A stretch of 64,000 bases of DNA from Methylotuvimicrobium buryatense 5G. GTDB taxonomy: Bacteria > Pseudomonadota > Gammaproteobacteria > Methylococcales > Methylomonadaceae. The notes under the pieces are model-generated. The model was not told the DNA's origin and did no database searches. It saw only the letters and a program-made list of their open reading frames with translations. This document shows, piece after piece, positions 43,121-52,638 of this stretch. The DNA is taken from positions 4,784,264 through 4,848,263 of the forward strand of contig NZ_KB455575.1 of the NCBI RefSeq assembly GCF_000341735.1, read 5' to 3'. A program made the position numbers and the translations under genes. Position 1 is the first letter of the stretch. The number at the start of each line of letters is the position of its first letter.

Positions 43121-44008
43121 TTACAATCCAACTACGATATAGTGATCGATCAATAACGCGGCAAACATCAGCATTAAATAAATAATCGAAAAACCGAATG
43201 TTTTCATTGCCGTTCTGTCGTCTTTGTGTCGCATCATCAAAATAGCATAATAAATAAAGCCGAGGCCGAGAGGAATTGCGGCGAAGAGATAAATCAGCCC
43301 GCTCATGCCGGTTAAATAAGGCAGCAATGTCACTAATAAGAGCAGCACTGTATACAGTAATATTTGCAGTCTGGTGAATTCGGGACCGTGTGTAACCGGT
43401 AACATCGGAATTTTAACTTTGGCGTATTCTTCGCGCCTGGCAATCGCCAGAGCCCAAAAATGCGGCGGTGTCCAAACGAAAATAATCAAAAACAAAAGCA
43501 ACGAATAAGGGTGAACTTCGCCGGTCATCGCGCACCAGCCCAAAACCGGAGGTGCTGCGCCGGCCGCGCCTCCGATCACGATGTTTTGCGGCGTCATGCG
43601 TTTTAAATACACGGTATAGATAATGGCATAACCGATTAGCGACAATAAGGTTAAAAATGCGGTCAGCGGATTAACCAAGAAGCCTAATAAAAGCATCGAT
43701 AATAAGCCGAGCAGCGATGCGAAAACGATGACATTCATTGAGTCCAACGAGCCTTTCGGCAATGGGCGGTTTTGCGTTCTACCCATTAGAGCGTCGGCAT
43801 TCTGATCGAGATAGTGATTAACGGCCGCGGCGGATGAGGCGGCGAGTCCGATACCAACGGTGCTGTAAATCAAAGTGTCGATGGGCGGTATGCCCGGCAC
43901 GGCCAGCAACATGCCGACCACGGCAGTAAAAACGATTAAGGCAACTACTTTGGGTTTGCACAGTTCAAGATAGTCACGCCAGGAGAGCAGGGCGGATGGG
44001 TTAGTCAT
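43121..44008 (-). CDS. cyoE: Protoheme IX farnesyltransferase (haem O synthase)
   Basis: A 295-residue UbiA-family membrane enzyme with about nine helices that adds a farnesyl group to haem B to make haem O for terminal oxidases. The prenyl-diphosphate binding motif [21 protein letters not shown] and the second aspartate region ([14 protein letters not shown]) are present. The length is normal. No cytochrome oxidase genes are adjacent. The start faces the M16 peptidase gene across an inverted-repeat element. Confidence 0.95.
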   Translation of the reverse strand: MTNPSALLSWRDYLELCKPKVVALIVFTAVVGMLLAVPGIPPIDTLIYSTVGIGLAASSAAAVNHYLDQNADALMGRTQNRPLPKGSLDSMNVIVFASLLGLLSMLLLGFLVNPLTAFLTLLSLIGYAIIYTVYLKRMTPQNIVIGGAAGAAPPVLGWCAMTGEVHPYSLLLFLIIFVWTPPHFWALAIARREEYAKVKIPMLPVTHGPEFTRLQILLYTVLLLLVTLLPYLTGMSGLIYLFAAIPLGLGFIYYAILMMRHKDDRTAMKTFGFSIIYLMLMFAALLIDHYIVVGL

Positions 44009-44039
44009 TATCGAAAATATTCCAACATTTATATTAAGA

Positions 44040-44202
44040 TATACTTCGCGCGGTCACATTTTCGGCTTTTATGGCAATGCTATTTTGTTTGGTAGCAAGG
44101 CGCGAAAACAGGCGCATAGCAAGCTATGTAACTGTTTTCGCAACGCAGCTACCGGACAAAAGAGCGCGTCAGAAAGCCGAAAATGTGACCGCGCGAAGTA
44201 TA
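44040..44202. mobile_element. Element M: 30-bp perfect inverted repeats in the cyoE/M16 divergent promoter
   Basis: The arms 44040-44069 and 44173-44202 are perfect inverted repeats of 30 bp (outer ends TATACTTCGCGCGGTCAC). An inner pair (TAGCAAGGCGCGAAAACAG / CTGTTTTCGCAACGCAGCTA) adds a second stem. TA at each end fits the TA-insertion pattern of family A. It fills most of the divergent promoter region. Confidence 0.8.
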
Positions 44203-44267
44203 GAATACAGTGAACTATTGATTTATCAAATAGTCGGACGCGTTAACCTTACTACAGAGAGGATGTT

Positions 44268-45629
44268 ATGAAGTTGCAAATTGCGAGTGCGGTATTATCC
44301 GGCATGTTCTTGTTGCCGGCACAAGCGGCGGTTAAAGTACACGAACGGATTTTAGACAATGGTTTGAAAATCCTGGTCAAAGAGGATCACCGCTCGCCAG
44401 TCGCGGTTTCCCAAGTCTGGTACAAAGTCGGTTCCAGCTACGAGCCCGGCGGCATTACCGGCATTTCTCATATGCTCGAACACATGATGTTCAAGGGTAC
44501 CGACGAGCTCAAACCCGGCGAATTTTCCCGAATCATCGCGGCCAACGGCGGCAACGAAAACGCTTTTACCGGTCGCGATTATACGGCTTATTTCCAGACG
44601 ATGGAAAAATCCCGTTTAGAAGTCAGCTTCAAACTGGAAGCCGATCGGATGCGTAATCTCAAGCTACTGGATGAGGAATTACAAAAAGAACTGCAAGTCG
44701 TTTACGAAGAGCGTCGGATGCGCACCGACGATAAGCCTCGATCCAAAACCCAGGAGCATTTCGCCGCACTGGCTTATTCGAACAGCCCCTACAAAAATCC
44801 GATTATCGGCTGGCCGACGGACATAGAGAACTACACGATTGCCGATCTCGAGGCATGGTATCAAAAATGGTATGCGCCGAATAACGCCACATTGGTCGTC
44901 ATCGGCGATGTCGAACCGAAAACGGTGTTCGCATTGGCCGAAAAATATTTCGGACCGCTCAAGCCCAGCGATATCAAGCCGGTCAAACCGCAAACCGAAG
45001 TCGAGCAACTTGGCATACGGCGCATGATCGTCAATTTGCCCGATAAATTGCCGTATCTGGTCATGGGTTATAAAGTCCCGGTGCTGAACACGGCCGAACA
45101 CGAGTGGGAAGCCTACGCATTGGAAGTGATGGCGGGCATTTTGGACGGTGGCAGTAGTGCGCGCTTGGAGTCCGGGTTGGTCAGGGGCAAACAGATCGCG
45201 GTGGCGGCAGGGGCCGGCTATAACTTGAGTTCCAGACTCGATGAGTTGTTCATGTTTGACGCGACGCCCGCACAAGGGAAGAGTCACCAAGAATTAGAAG
45301 CGGCCTTAAAGGAAGAAATCGAAAAACTCAAGTATGAGTTGGTGCAACCGGAAGAATTGCAGCGTATTAAAGCGCAGGTGCTCGCGAATGCTACCTACGA
45401 GCGCGATTCGATGTTTTATCAAGGCATGCAACTGGGTATCAATGAAACCGTCGGTTTAGGTTGGCAAAAAGCCGACGAATATGTCGACAAAGTCAATCAG
45501 GTAACCGCCGAACAAGTGCGCGAGGTCGCTAAAAAATATTTTACCGATAACAACCTGAGCGTGGCCTATTTAGTGCCGCAACCGATCGCTGAACAAACCG
45601 GCAATGAAAAACTTAAGGAGAGCAAATAA
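44268..45629 (+). CDS. M16 zinc metallopeptidase, catalytic subunit
   Basis: A 453-residue exported protein with a signal peptide (about 1-20, ending AQAAV). The inverted zinc motif HMLEH (ISHMLEHMMFKGT, near residue 67) and the downstream Glu of YEERRMRTDDKP are intact, so it should be an active pitrilysin/processing-peptidase-type enzyme in the periplasm. The stop overlaps the start of the second M16 gene by one base (TAATG), implying a two-subunit enzyme. Confidence 0.94.
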   Translation: MKLQIASAVLSGMFLLPAQAAVKVHERILDNGLKILVKEDHRSPVAVSQVWYKVGSSYEPGGITGISHMLEHMMFKGTDELKPGEFSRIIAANGGNENAFTGRDYTAYFQTMEKSRLEVSFKLEADRMRNLKLLDEELQKELQVVYEERRMRTDDKPRSKTQEHFAALAYSNSPYKNPIIGWPTDIENYTIADLEAWYQKWYAPNNATLVVIGDVEPKTVFALAEKYFGPLKPSDIKPVKPQTEVEQLGIRRMIVNLPDKLPYLVMGYKVPVLNTAEHEWEAYALEVMAGILDGGSSARLESGLVRGKQIAVAAGAGYNLSSRLDELFMFDATPAQGKSHQELEAALKEEIEKLKYELVQPEELQRIKAQVLANATYERDSMFYQGMQLGINETVGLGWQKADEYVDKVNQVTAEQVREVAKKYFTDNNLSVAYLVPQPIAEQTGNEKLKESK

Positions 45630-46927
45630 TGCGTATCGCTTTGATCAGTCTGTTATTGATACTGACAGGACAGTCCGCTTGGGCGGCAACAAACATTGAA
45701 CACTGGACAACGAAACTGGGGGCTAGAGTGTATTTCGTACCCGCTCCGAATCTGCCGATGGCCGATATCCGGGTCACTTTCGATGCCGGCAGTGCGCGTG
45801 ACGGTCAGCAATTCGGGATCGCTGCGTTGACTTCAGGATTATTAGATACCGGTGCCGGCGATTGGAATGCCGACCAGATTGCACAGCGTTTCGAAAGCGT
45901 CGGCGCCCGTTTCGGAACCGGCGTATCCCGCGATATGGCTTGGTTGTCGTTACGGACTTTGACCGAGCCGAAACTATTCGACAAAGCGGTCGATACGATG
46001 CAAACCATCCTGACTCAACCGCGTTTCGAGGAAGCCGATTTTCAGCGCGAAAAACAGCGCACGCTGGCCGGTTTAAAGCACCGAGAATCTTCGCCGTCAA
46101 CCTTGGCCGATATTGCCTTTTATAAAGCGGTTTATGGACAGCATCCCTATGCGCATCCGAGCGCCGGCGAAATTGAGACCGTCGAACCCTTGAAAGCGGA
46201 GGATCTTAAGAACTTTTATCGTCAGTACTATGTGGCGGCCAATGCGATGGTGGCCATCGTCGGCGATTTGAGCCGAAAACAAGCCGAACAAACTGCCGAG
46301 CAATTATTGGCGACATTACCTGCCGGACAGAAACCCGCCGAATTGCCGGAAGTGGCGATGCCCAAGCAAGGCCGCCGCGAACATATCACTTTTCCTTCCG
46401 CGCAAACCCATGTCATGAGCGGTCTGCCGGGAACGTACCGCAATGACGACGACTATTTCGCGTTATATGTCGGCAATCATATTCTTGGCGGCGGCATGCT
46501 GGTTTCGAGATTATTCGAGGAAGTCCGGGAAAAACGCGGACTAGCGTATAACACTTACAGCTATTTTGCACCGATGTACCGCAAAGGGCCTTTTGCGATG
46601 GGTCTGCAAACGCGGACCGATCAAGCCGACAAAGCGTTGGAAGTCTTGAATCAAACCTTGACCGAATTCATCAAGGACGGGCCGACCGAGGAAGAGCTCA
46701 CCGCAGCAAAACAAAACATCACGGGCGGTTTCGTCATGCGTTTCGATACCAATAGCAAAATGATTGGTTATGTTGAAATGATAGGATTTTACGGTCTGCC
46801 GCTCGACTACTTGGATACCTTCCAGGAAAAGGTGAATGCAGTGACCGTCGAGGCGATCAAGGACGCTTTTCAGCGGCGAGTCGATTCCGAATTGTTGCAA
46901 ACGATTACCGTCGGCGAAGCGCAATAA
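45629..46927 (+). CDS. M16 family protein, non-catalytic partner
   Basis: A 432-residue exported M16 homologue (signal peptide ending AWAAT). The position of the zinc motif reads AALTSGLLDTG instead of HxxEH, so it cannot bind zinc there. The C-terminal M16 domain with FEEVREKRGLAYNTYSYFAPM, which contacts substrate, is conserved. Such active/inactive pairs form heterodimeric peptidases. Translationally coupled to the gene before it; rsmD follows after 4 bases. Confidence 0.93.
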   Translation: MRIALISLLLILTGQSAWAATNIEHWTTKLGARVYFVPAPNLPMADIRVTFDAGSARDGQQFGIAALTSGLLDTGAGDWNADQIAQRFESVGARFGTGVSRDMAWLSLRTLTEPKLFDKAVDTMQTILTQPRFEEADFQREKQRTLAGLKHRESSPSTLADIAFYKAVYGQHPYAHPSAGEIETVEPLKAEDLKNFYRQYYVAANAMVAIVGDLSRKQAEQTAEQLLATLPAGQKPAELPEVAMPKQGRREHITFPSAQTHVMSGLPGTYRNDDDYFALYVGNHILGGGMLVSRLFEEVREKRGLAYNTYSYFAPMYRKGPFAMGLQTRTDQADKALEVLNQTLTEFIKDGPTEEELTAAKQNITGGFVMRFDTNSKMIGYVEMIGFYGLPLDYLDTFQEKVNAVTVEAIKDAFQRRVDSELLQTITVGEAQ

Positions 46928-46931
46928 ATCC

Positions 46932-47489
46932 GTGCAAAACAAGCTAAGAATCATCGCCGGCGAATGGCGCGGTCGCAATCTACGGTTTACCGACGCACCG
47001 GGACTGCGCCCGACGCCGGCCAGAGTTCGGGAAACCTTGTTCAATTGGTTGAGAGGCGATATTTTTGGCAGCCGTTGCCTGGATCTCTATTCAGGCAGCG
47101 GCGCGCTGGGTTTCGAGGCGGCGTCGCGAGGCGCAAAATCGGTCGTGCAGGTCGAAAGTAATCCGCAGGCTTGTCGGCATCTAAAAGAAAATACCGTTGT
47201 TTTATCCACCGACCGAATCAAAATCGTCAATCAGGATGTCTTCCGCTACTTGGCCGGCGACGCCGAATCGTTCGACCTGGTCTTTCTCGATCCGCCTTTC
47301 GGCAAAGGTCTCGCGGTACAAACCTGTCAATGGCTCGAAGATAAAGGCTGGTTGTCCGCGCGGGCTAAAATCTACCTTGAAACGGAAACCGGGCTCGATC
47401 TCACCGGCATGCCCGAAAACTGGCGACTTCTGAAAGATAAAACGGCCGGCGAGGTCGCGTATCGGTTATACGAACGGTTTACTGAATAA
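46932..47489 (+). CDS. rsmD: 16S rRNA (guanine966-N2)-methyltransferase RsmD
   Basis: A 185-residue SAM-dependent methyltransferase acting on 16S rRNA in the 30S subunit. Motifs visible are RIIAGEWRGRNL at the N-terminus, LDLYSGSGALGFEAASRGA (SAM binding) and LVFLDPPFGKGL (catalytic DPPF). The start is GTG at 46932; no alternative gives the conserved N-terminus. It is the last gene of the M16 unit. Confidence 0.95.
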   Translation: MQNKLRIIAGEWRGRNLRFTDAPGLRPTPARVRETLFNWLRGDIFGSRCLDLYSGSGALGFEAASRGAKSVVQVESNPQACRHLKENTVVLSTDRIKIVNQDVFRYLAGDAESFDLVFLDPPFGKGLAVQTCQWLEDKGWLSARAKIYLETETGLDLTGMPENWRLLKDKTAGEVAYRLYERFTE

Positions 47490-47925
47490 GATTTCCTGAT
47501 TATATATAAGTTTCAACGCTCGCTGCTTCATGCTCTTCATGGTTATTTCGCTATATTGAATACTTTCAAAGTCTCTCCATCTCGGTGGTATTAATCGTAT
47601 TAGGATTCGGTCGTAAATAACTTTCCTATTTATACCCATCGCACTTCAAATTTCGGCATTGACGCATGGAGGCGCTGGGGTGTTCGGCAAAGGCTTTGGC
47701 AGCATGGATGCTGTCATAGAGCCTACATGGACGTATTCACGGCGTCCTTTGACGGGCACCCCGACGCCGAAATTTGACTAGCAAAGGGTATATTTCTCGA
47801 CTGGCGTCCAATATCGAAAATCATTGATATCAAGCAAGCGGGTAAAGCATCCTGATTCTGGGTTGAAATAGCATATCTTCGATTTATTAAACTTTATTCA
47901 AAGCAATATTCAAAGCAAAGCAATC
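47490..47925. other. Gap between rsmD and the TauE/SafE-cupredoxin gene
   Basis: It holds the reverse family A element A7 (47631-47792) and AT-rich sequence with a small direct repeat (TTCAAAGCAA, about 47898-47919) directly before the next start. No gene or clear operator is seen. Confidence 0.65.
47631..47792 (-). repeat. Family A miniature element, copy A7
   Basis: A reverse full-length copy with both ends TATACCC...GGGTATA, complete core and GCAGCATGGATGCTG inner stem, and TA on both flanks. Confidence 0.8.
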
Positions 47926-49197
47926 ATGTCTGAACTCAACGAAACATCTATGAAGCGTCCTGTTCAACAGGTTTTAAAACGAATTTTTTCCATCCTGGCG
48001 GCGCTATTGGGTATCGGACTGATTTTATGGCTCGATAGCTGGTTCATGAATCATTCGGACATGCCGTCATTGAGTCGAGACATGGGCTATGGTTTATTGT
48101 TCGTCGTCGGTTTTTTGACCAGTTTTCATTGCGTCGGAATGTGCGGGCCGCTGATTGTCGGTTATTCGGCCAAAAGCGCAGCACAAGGACACAAGTCGCA
48201 TTGGGCGCATTTGCTGTACGGCATCGGCAAGACTCTGTCATATACCGCCATTGGCGCTCTGTTCGGCGCTTTCGGTGCTGTCGTCGCCTTCACGCCGTAT
48301 ACGCAGGGGGCGGTCGGTGTCGCGGCCGGGATTTTTTTGATTTTGTTCGGCTTACATATGCTGGATTGGTTTCCTTCATTGAGCCACTTCCGTATCAAAA
48401 CCCCTGGTTTTGTGATGCGTTTCATCGGCAAGGAATACCGCAAGCATAGTAATCCTTTCGTCATTGGACTTCTGAACGGTTTGATGATTATTTGCGGACC
48501 TCTGCAGGCAATGTATGTCATGGCGGCCGGCACCGGCAGTTGGACAGAAGGCGCGGTATTGTTGTTTTTTTTCGGCCTCGGCACGCTGCCTTTATTGATG
48601 GGCTTCGGGTTTCTGACCAGCTTGTTGTCGGTGAATTTGACGCCGAAGTTGCTGAAAGCATCCGGCGCGATTGTGATGGCGTTGGGTGCAATTATGTTGA
48701 ATCGAGGCTTGGCGGTTACCGGTACCGGCATGGATTTCAATACGATGTTGGCGCGGGCTTCGCTGCATTTTTCGCCGGTTGTTGCCGAGACTCAAGAATT
48801 CCCGACTGAACAGATTATTCATATGGACGTGCTGAGGAGCGGTTTTTCGCCCAATCAATTTACTTTGCGTAAAGGCATACCGGTTAAATGGGTCATCGAT
48901 GGCAAGGAGTTGACGGCGTGTAATAACGCGATCGTCGTGCCCCAATACGGATTGGAAGTCAAGTTGCAGCAAGGCGAACAAACGGTCGAATTTACGCCAC
49001 CGGAAAGCGGTGTCGTGCCGTGGAGTTGTTGGATGGGCATGATACCCGGAACTTTTATCGTCGTGGATCAGGCCGCCGTCTCGGCTGAGACCGAGCAGGG
49101 CAGGGCGGCGGTCGTCTATCAAACGATTCGAAGCAATATGGTTTCAGCCTGGCACGAGGTGAAGCTATTTTTCAAAAACGATCAGCCTGATCATTGA
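47926..49197 (+). CDS. TauE/SafE-type membrane protein with C-terminal cupredoxin-like domain
   Basis: A 423-residue protein. After an N-terminal helix (LAALLGIGLILWLDSWF) comes a six-helix domain of the kind annotated sulfite exporter TauE/SafE or DsbD_2, with the signature GFLTSFHCVGMCGPL and a repeat-like half near 160-250. The C-terminal 120 residues form a cupredoxin-like domain (SPNQFTLRKGIPVKWVIDGKELTACNNAIVVP ... VPWSCWMGMIPGTFIVVD) with Cys and Met residues suited to copper. I infer metal (copper) handling rather than sulfite export. ATG 47950 is a possible later start. Confidence 0.82.
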   Translation: MSELNETSMKRPVQQVLKRIFSILAALLGIGLILWLDSWFMNHSDMPSLSRDMGYGLLFVVGFLTSFHCVGMCGPLIVGYSAKSAAQGHKSHWAHLLYGIGKTLSYTAIGALFGAFGAVVAFTPYTQGAVGVAAGIFLILFGLHMLDWFPSLSHFRIKTPGFVMRFIGKEYRKHSNPFVIGLLNGLMIICGPLQAMYVMAAGTGSWTEGAVLLFFFGLGTLPLLMGFGFLTSLLSVNLTPKLLKASGAIVMALGAIMLNRGLAVTGTGMDFNTMLARASLHFSPVVAETQEFPTEQIIHMDVLRSGFSPNQFTLRKGIPVKWVIDGKELTACNNAIVVPQYGLEVKLQQGEQTVEFTPPESGVVPWSCWMGMIPGTFIVVDQAAVSAETEQGRAAVVYQTIRSNMVSAWHEVKLFFKNDQPDH

Positions 49198-49247
49198 TTT
49201 ATGCTGCAATGGATTCGAAGCCGGAGTTTTATTTGCGACAATTATTT

Positions 49248-49406
49248 TATACCCGTCGTAGATCAAAATTCGGCGCCTAGGTGTCCGCCAAAGGACGCCG
49301 TGAATACGTCCATGTAGGCTCTATGCCGGCTCCATGCTGGCAAAGCCTTTGTCGGACAACCCGGCGCCTCCTCGGGCACTGCCGAAATTTGAAGTGCTAA
49401 AGGTAT
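49248..49406 (+). repeat. Family A miniature element, copy A8
   Basis: A forward copy, TATACCCGTCGTAGATC to GTGCTAAAGGTATA, with full core and inner stem (GCCGGCTCCATGCTGGC). Confidence 0.8.
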
Positions 49407-49425
49407 ATGTATAAGATCCTAACAT

Positions 49426-49773
49426 ACTCCCTTTTGACTTAAAAACCGCCTAAGAATAAAAGCAGCAATTCCTAGTTTGAGCAGTTTCGCCGATTTTAGG
49501 GTGTGGGGTATGCTTGTCGAGGAACGCCGTAAACCCATCCATGGGGGCTTGGCGGCAGCTCCCTGCTGCCGACATCCTCGCCAAGCATATCCCACACCCT
49601 TTTTGATCTCCAAATTGGGAATTGCTGGAATAAAAGGCATGGGATATGTCTATCGAGGACCGCCGTAAACACATCCATGGGGGCTTGACGGCAGATCTCC
49701 CTGTTGCCGACATCCTCGCTAGCCACAGCCCATACCTTCATAAAGCTAACCATTTTTTGAGTACAAAGGGAGT
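49426..49773. mobile_element. Family N miniature element N1, interrupted by C3
   Basis: The ends ACTCCCTTTTGACTTAAAAA and the complement of TTTTTTGAGTACAAAGGGAGT are imperfect inverted repeats that continue for about 60 bases. Removing C3 and one 9-bp duplicate leaves an element of about 173 bp with the C version of the shared core. Confidence 0.65.
49462..49627 (+). mobile_element. Family C miniature element C3, nested, with 9-bp target duplication
   Basis: A 166-bp element with ends CAGCAATTCCTAGTTTGAGC and GGGAATTGCTG, flanked by GAATAAAAG at 49453-49461 and 49628-49636. It lacks the long interior of C1 and C5. It lies inside the left arm of family N element N1, so it arrived later. Confidence 0.9.
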
Positions 49774-50354
49774 AATAAAACCGCAATCGTTGCCGAAGTA
49801 CAAAAATACGTGTGATTTATAAAGTATGTGAAATGACCTATTAAACTGTGTTAAATAACGCAGTTAATTTTTAACGTTAGAGTTTTTTTGTAGCTAGCGA
49901 TTCGCTCAACGCATTGAAAAAATTGGGCTAGGCAAAGAATGTTCGATAGTAATAAAAAAGGGCATAGAAAATGCCTTTATAAAGTGCCGATCAGTTATTA
50001 TCCTAAGATTTTTGGTAAAAATTGTTTTAAAACTTATACTTAACTCCAATTTCCGGGGCTGTTTTAGTGTGTCAGGAGGTATCGGATCTTTGAAGCTATA
50101 TGAGCATCGGTTCTGCAGCGAGTCTCCAGGTATTTCGGTTTCCTGTATATCCCGGCAAGCGCAAGTCAAGTCAAGTCAAGTCAATCCAGTTCTGATCGAT
50201 GGTGTGCGATAAAAGCACGGTGAATACATTTGTTTCCAATTTGATCGCCATAATGAATGCTTAATTTTGAAATAGTGTCGTTCCTATTTTTTGTTGGGCG
50301 CCTCATTTTTTAATTACGCTGAAGTACATTTAACGAGCCTATCTTTTGAGTCTT

Positions 50355-52523
50355 ATGAAGTTTAAAAAATCTATTTCCGCAAATTTAATCGCTATACCTA
50401 TAACGCTTCTGGCTTCTCAACCTTTAATTGCCCAGGAGGCGGAGAAAGACGAAGAGAAACAGCCGAAAAAAGAAACCGTCGAACTCGAACGCATGGAGAT
50501 TCGCGGCGAGATCATTCGTCCGAACATGACCGGCGTGTTGCCGGAGCAGGGCGGTATTAATGATGCTGCACATTTGCTGATGCGTGTGCCAGGTGGTAAT
50601 GTCAACGGGCTCGGCCCCTTGTCCGGAATTGCCCAATATCGGGGATTGTTCGGCGACAGAGTCAATGTCGATTTCAAGGGCATGAACTACAAGCCGGCTT
50701 GTACTAATTCCATGGATGCACCGTTGAGTCATGTGCCGGCGGCTATGACCAGTCTGTTGAAAGTTTATCGAGGCATTGCTCCGGTTAGCAGCGGTATCGA
50801 AACGATCGGCGGCGCGATCGTTCAGGAAACAAAGCGTCCGGAGTTTACTGAGGATGGCGAGTTGTACGATTGGACCGGTAAATTTTCGGCGGGCTACAAT
50901 AGTGCCAACGACGGCTGGTATGGCGCCTTATATAATGGCGTGGCGACCGCGAATCATCGTTTACATGCATACGGTAGTAAGGAATTCGGTAACGATTTCA
51001 GATATCCGGGCGGTAAAAACGTGCCTACCCGCCATGACCGCGAAGCGGCCGAAGTCGGCTACGGCTTCCGTTACGAAGAGCATGTCGTCGATGTCGATTT
51101 TAACTATAACCATACCCGTCCGACCGGTACACCTGCGTTGCCGATGGATATCATTCTATCCGAAGGCGGCATATTGACCACGAGCTATTCGGGACGAATC
51201 AACGATGTTGTCGGCATCAAAGCGGCTTATAACTACCAGGATATTCGGCATACGATGAATAACTTTAGCCTGAGGCGGCCGCCGGTTACCGGAAAACGTT
51301 TGTCGACCAATGAAGCGGACGGTTTCGGTTACCGACTGGCGATCGATTTTCCGCTATTGTCGGGTCTAATGACGGTCGGGGCCGACGGAGATAATGCCAA
51401 TCATGATGCATTGGTGACAAATCCAGATGTTCCGGACTTTTTCATTCAGAATTTTTATGGCGCCGAGCGAGATCGTTACGGTTTTTTTGCTGAATGGAAT
51501 GTTTCGCCGGTTCAAGATTGGACTGTTGAGTTGGGTGCTCGCGTCAATCACATCGAAATGAATAGTCGCAATATTTCGACGAGCATGACATCGATTCCGA
51601 ATCCAGTTATGCGCGGACATTGGCAAACCATTGTTAACGACTTTAATAATCAGAGTCGTGAAAAAACCGATTTCAATTATGATTTGACGGGTATTATTCG
51701 CCACAACTTGACGGATGAATTGGAAGTGGAGTTGGGCTTCGCTCGTAAGACTCGTTCACCGAGTTATCAGGAACGCTACCTATGGGCGCCGTTCGAAGCG
51801 ACCGGTGGCTTGGCAGATGGCTATCGCTATATAGGCGACTTGAACGTGAGTCCTGAAAAATCCTATCAAGGCGAACTAGGCATTACTTGGCGAAAAGGTT
51901 CGTTTTATTTTGCGCCGCGGGCATTTTATCGTTACGTTGACGACTATATTCAAGGCGTGCGCGCCACCAATGCATCGGCCATTGCGATATCTAATGCACA
52001 AGATGCTGCGGCCGGGATTCCGCCGGCTCAAAGAATGCCTTTATTGCAATATGCGAATATCGATGCGATTCTTTATGGGACCGATGTCGAAGCCGGTTTT
52101 CGCTTAATGGATAATTGGCGGGTCGACGGCATAATCAGTTATGTCAAGGGCGACCGGGCCGATGCCGACGATAATCTTTACCGTATCGCGCCCCTAAATG
52201 GTTTGGTTTCATTGTTTTATGACGACGAGAGATGGAGTCTTGGAACTGAGGTCGTCGGTTATTGGCGTCAAGGGGACGTTTCGAAGTTTAATGAAGAGCC
52301 TAAAACATCCGGTTATGCATTATGGAATATTCGCGGCCAGGCGGAACTCTATAAAGGGTTACAGGTTGGCGCGGGTGTCGAAAACCTGCTCGATAAAGAA
52401 TATCGTGTGCATCTGAACGGCTTGAACCGCGCAGCGAATAATATCGAAAACGGTACGAACATAGGCGACCGCTTGCCCGGCATTGGTCGTAATGTTTATG
52501 TAACGTTGTCGTATGAATGGTAA
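50355..52523 (+). CDS. TonB-dependent outer-membrane receptor, probably for a metal
   Basis: A 722-residue protein (ATG 50355; the TTG at 50346 is less likely). A signal peptide (about 1-27, ending PLIAQ) is followed by the plug domain (about 45-170, RVPGGNVNGLGPLSGIAQYRGLFGDRVNVDFKG) and a beta-barrel ending YVTLSYEW with the C-terminal aromatic residue. In the plug, the segment PACTNSMDAPLSHV, with Cys and Met, recalls the OprC/NosA copper receptors. No His-rich loop typical of zinc receptors is seen, so the substrate is undecided. A complete TonB2-type operon follows downstream. Confidence 0.88.
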   Translation: MKFKKSISANLIAIPITLLASQPLIAQEAEKDEEKQPKKETVELERMEIRGEIIRPNMTGVLPEQGGINDAAHLLMRVPGGNVNGLGPLSGIAQYRGLFGDRVNVDFKGMNYKPACTNSMDAPLSHVPAAMTSLLKVYRGIAPVSSGIETIGGAIVQETKRPEFTEDGELYDWTGKFSAGYNSANDGWYGALYNGVATANHRLHAYGSKEFGNDFRYPGGKNVPTRHDREAAEVGYGFRYEEHVVDVDFNYNHTRPTGTPALPMDIILSEGGILTTSYSGRINDVVGIKAAYNYQDIRHTMNNFSLRRPPVTGKRLSTNEADGFGYRLAIDFPLLSGLMTVGADGDNANHDALVTNPDVPDFFIQNFYGAERDRYGFFAEWNVSPVQDWTVELGARVNHIEMNSRNISTSMTSIPNPVMRGHWQTIVNDFNNQSREKTDFNYDLTGIIRHNLTDELEVELGFARKTRSPSYQERYLWAPFEATGGLADGYRYIGDLNVSPEKSYQGELGITWRKGSFYFAPRAFYRYVDDYIQGVRATNASAIAISNAQDAAAGIPPAQRMPLLQYANIDAILYGTDVEAGFRLMDNWRVDGIISYVKGDRADADDNLYRIAPLNGLVSLFYDDERWSLGTEVVGYWRQGDVSKFNEEPKTSGYALWNIRGQAELYKGLQVGAGVENLLDKEYRVHLNGLNRAANNIENGTNIGDRLPGIGRNVYVTLSYEW

Positions 52524-52638
52524 GCATAATATCTGTATACCAACCGTTCGGCTTTTATAGATATAGCACTTCGAAATAGCGGAGAAGCGGAGCGAATATC
52601 CTCGTTATCTTCTGTTTGCTCGAATCTGCTCCCTATTA

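Larger units (their letters stand above)
49198..50354. other. 1.2-kb gap before the TonB-dependent receptor gene
   Basis: It contains family A element A8 (49248-49406), family N element N1 (49426-49773) with family C element C3 nested in its left arm, an isolated palindrome ACTGTGTTAAATAACGCAGT (49845-49864), a reverse-strand ORF that I do not trust (49906-50169), and four AAGTC tandem units (about 50163-50184). The receptor leader shows no convincing Zur, Fur or riboswitch signal. Confidence 0.65.

Noticed and set aside
49906-50169. Reverse ORF of 87 codons upstream of the receptor gene
   Set aside because: No start signal or similarity. The composition is that of AT-rich intergenic DNA.
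50050-50345. Possible cobalamin riboswitch before the TonB-dependent receptor
   Set aside because: No conserved riboswitch core or paired elements could be matched; only a short AAGTC tandem repeat is present.
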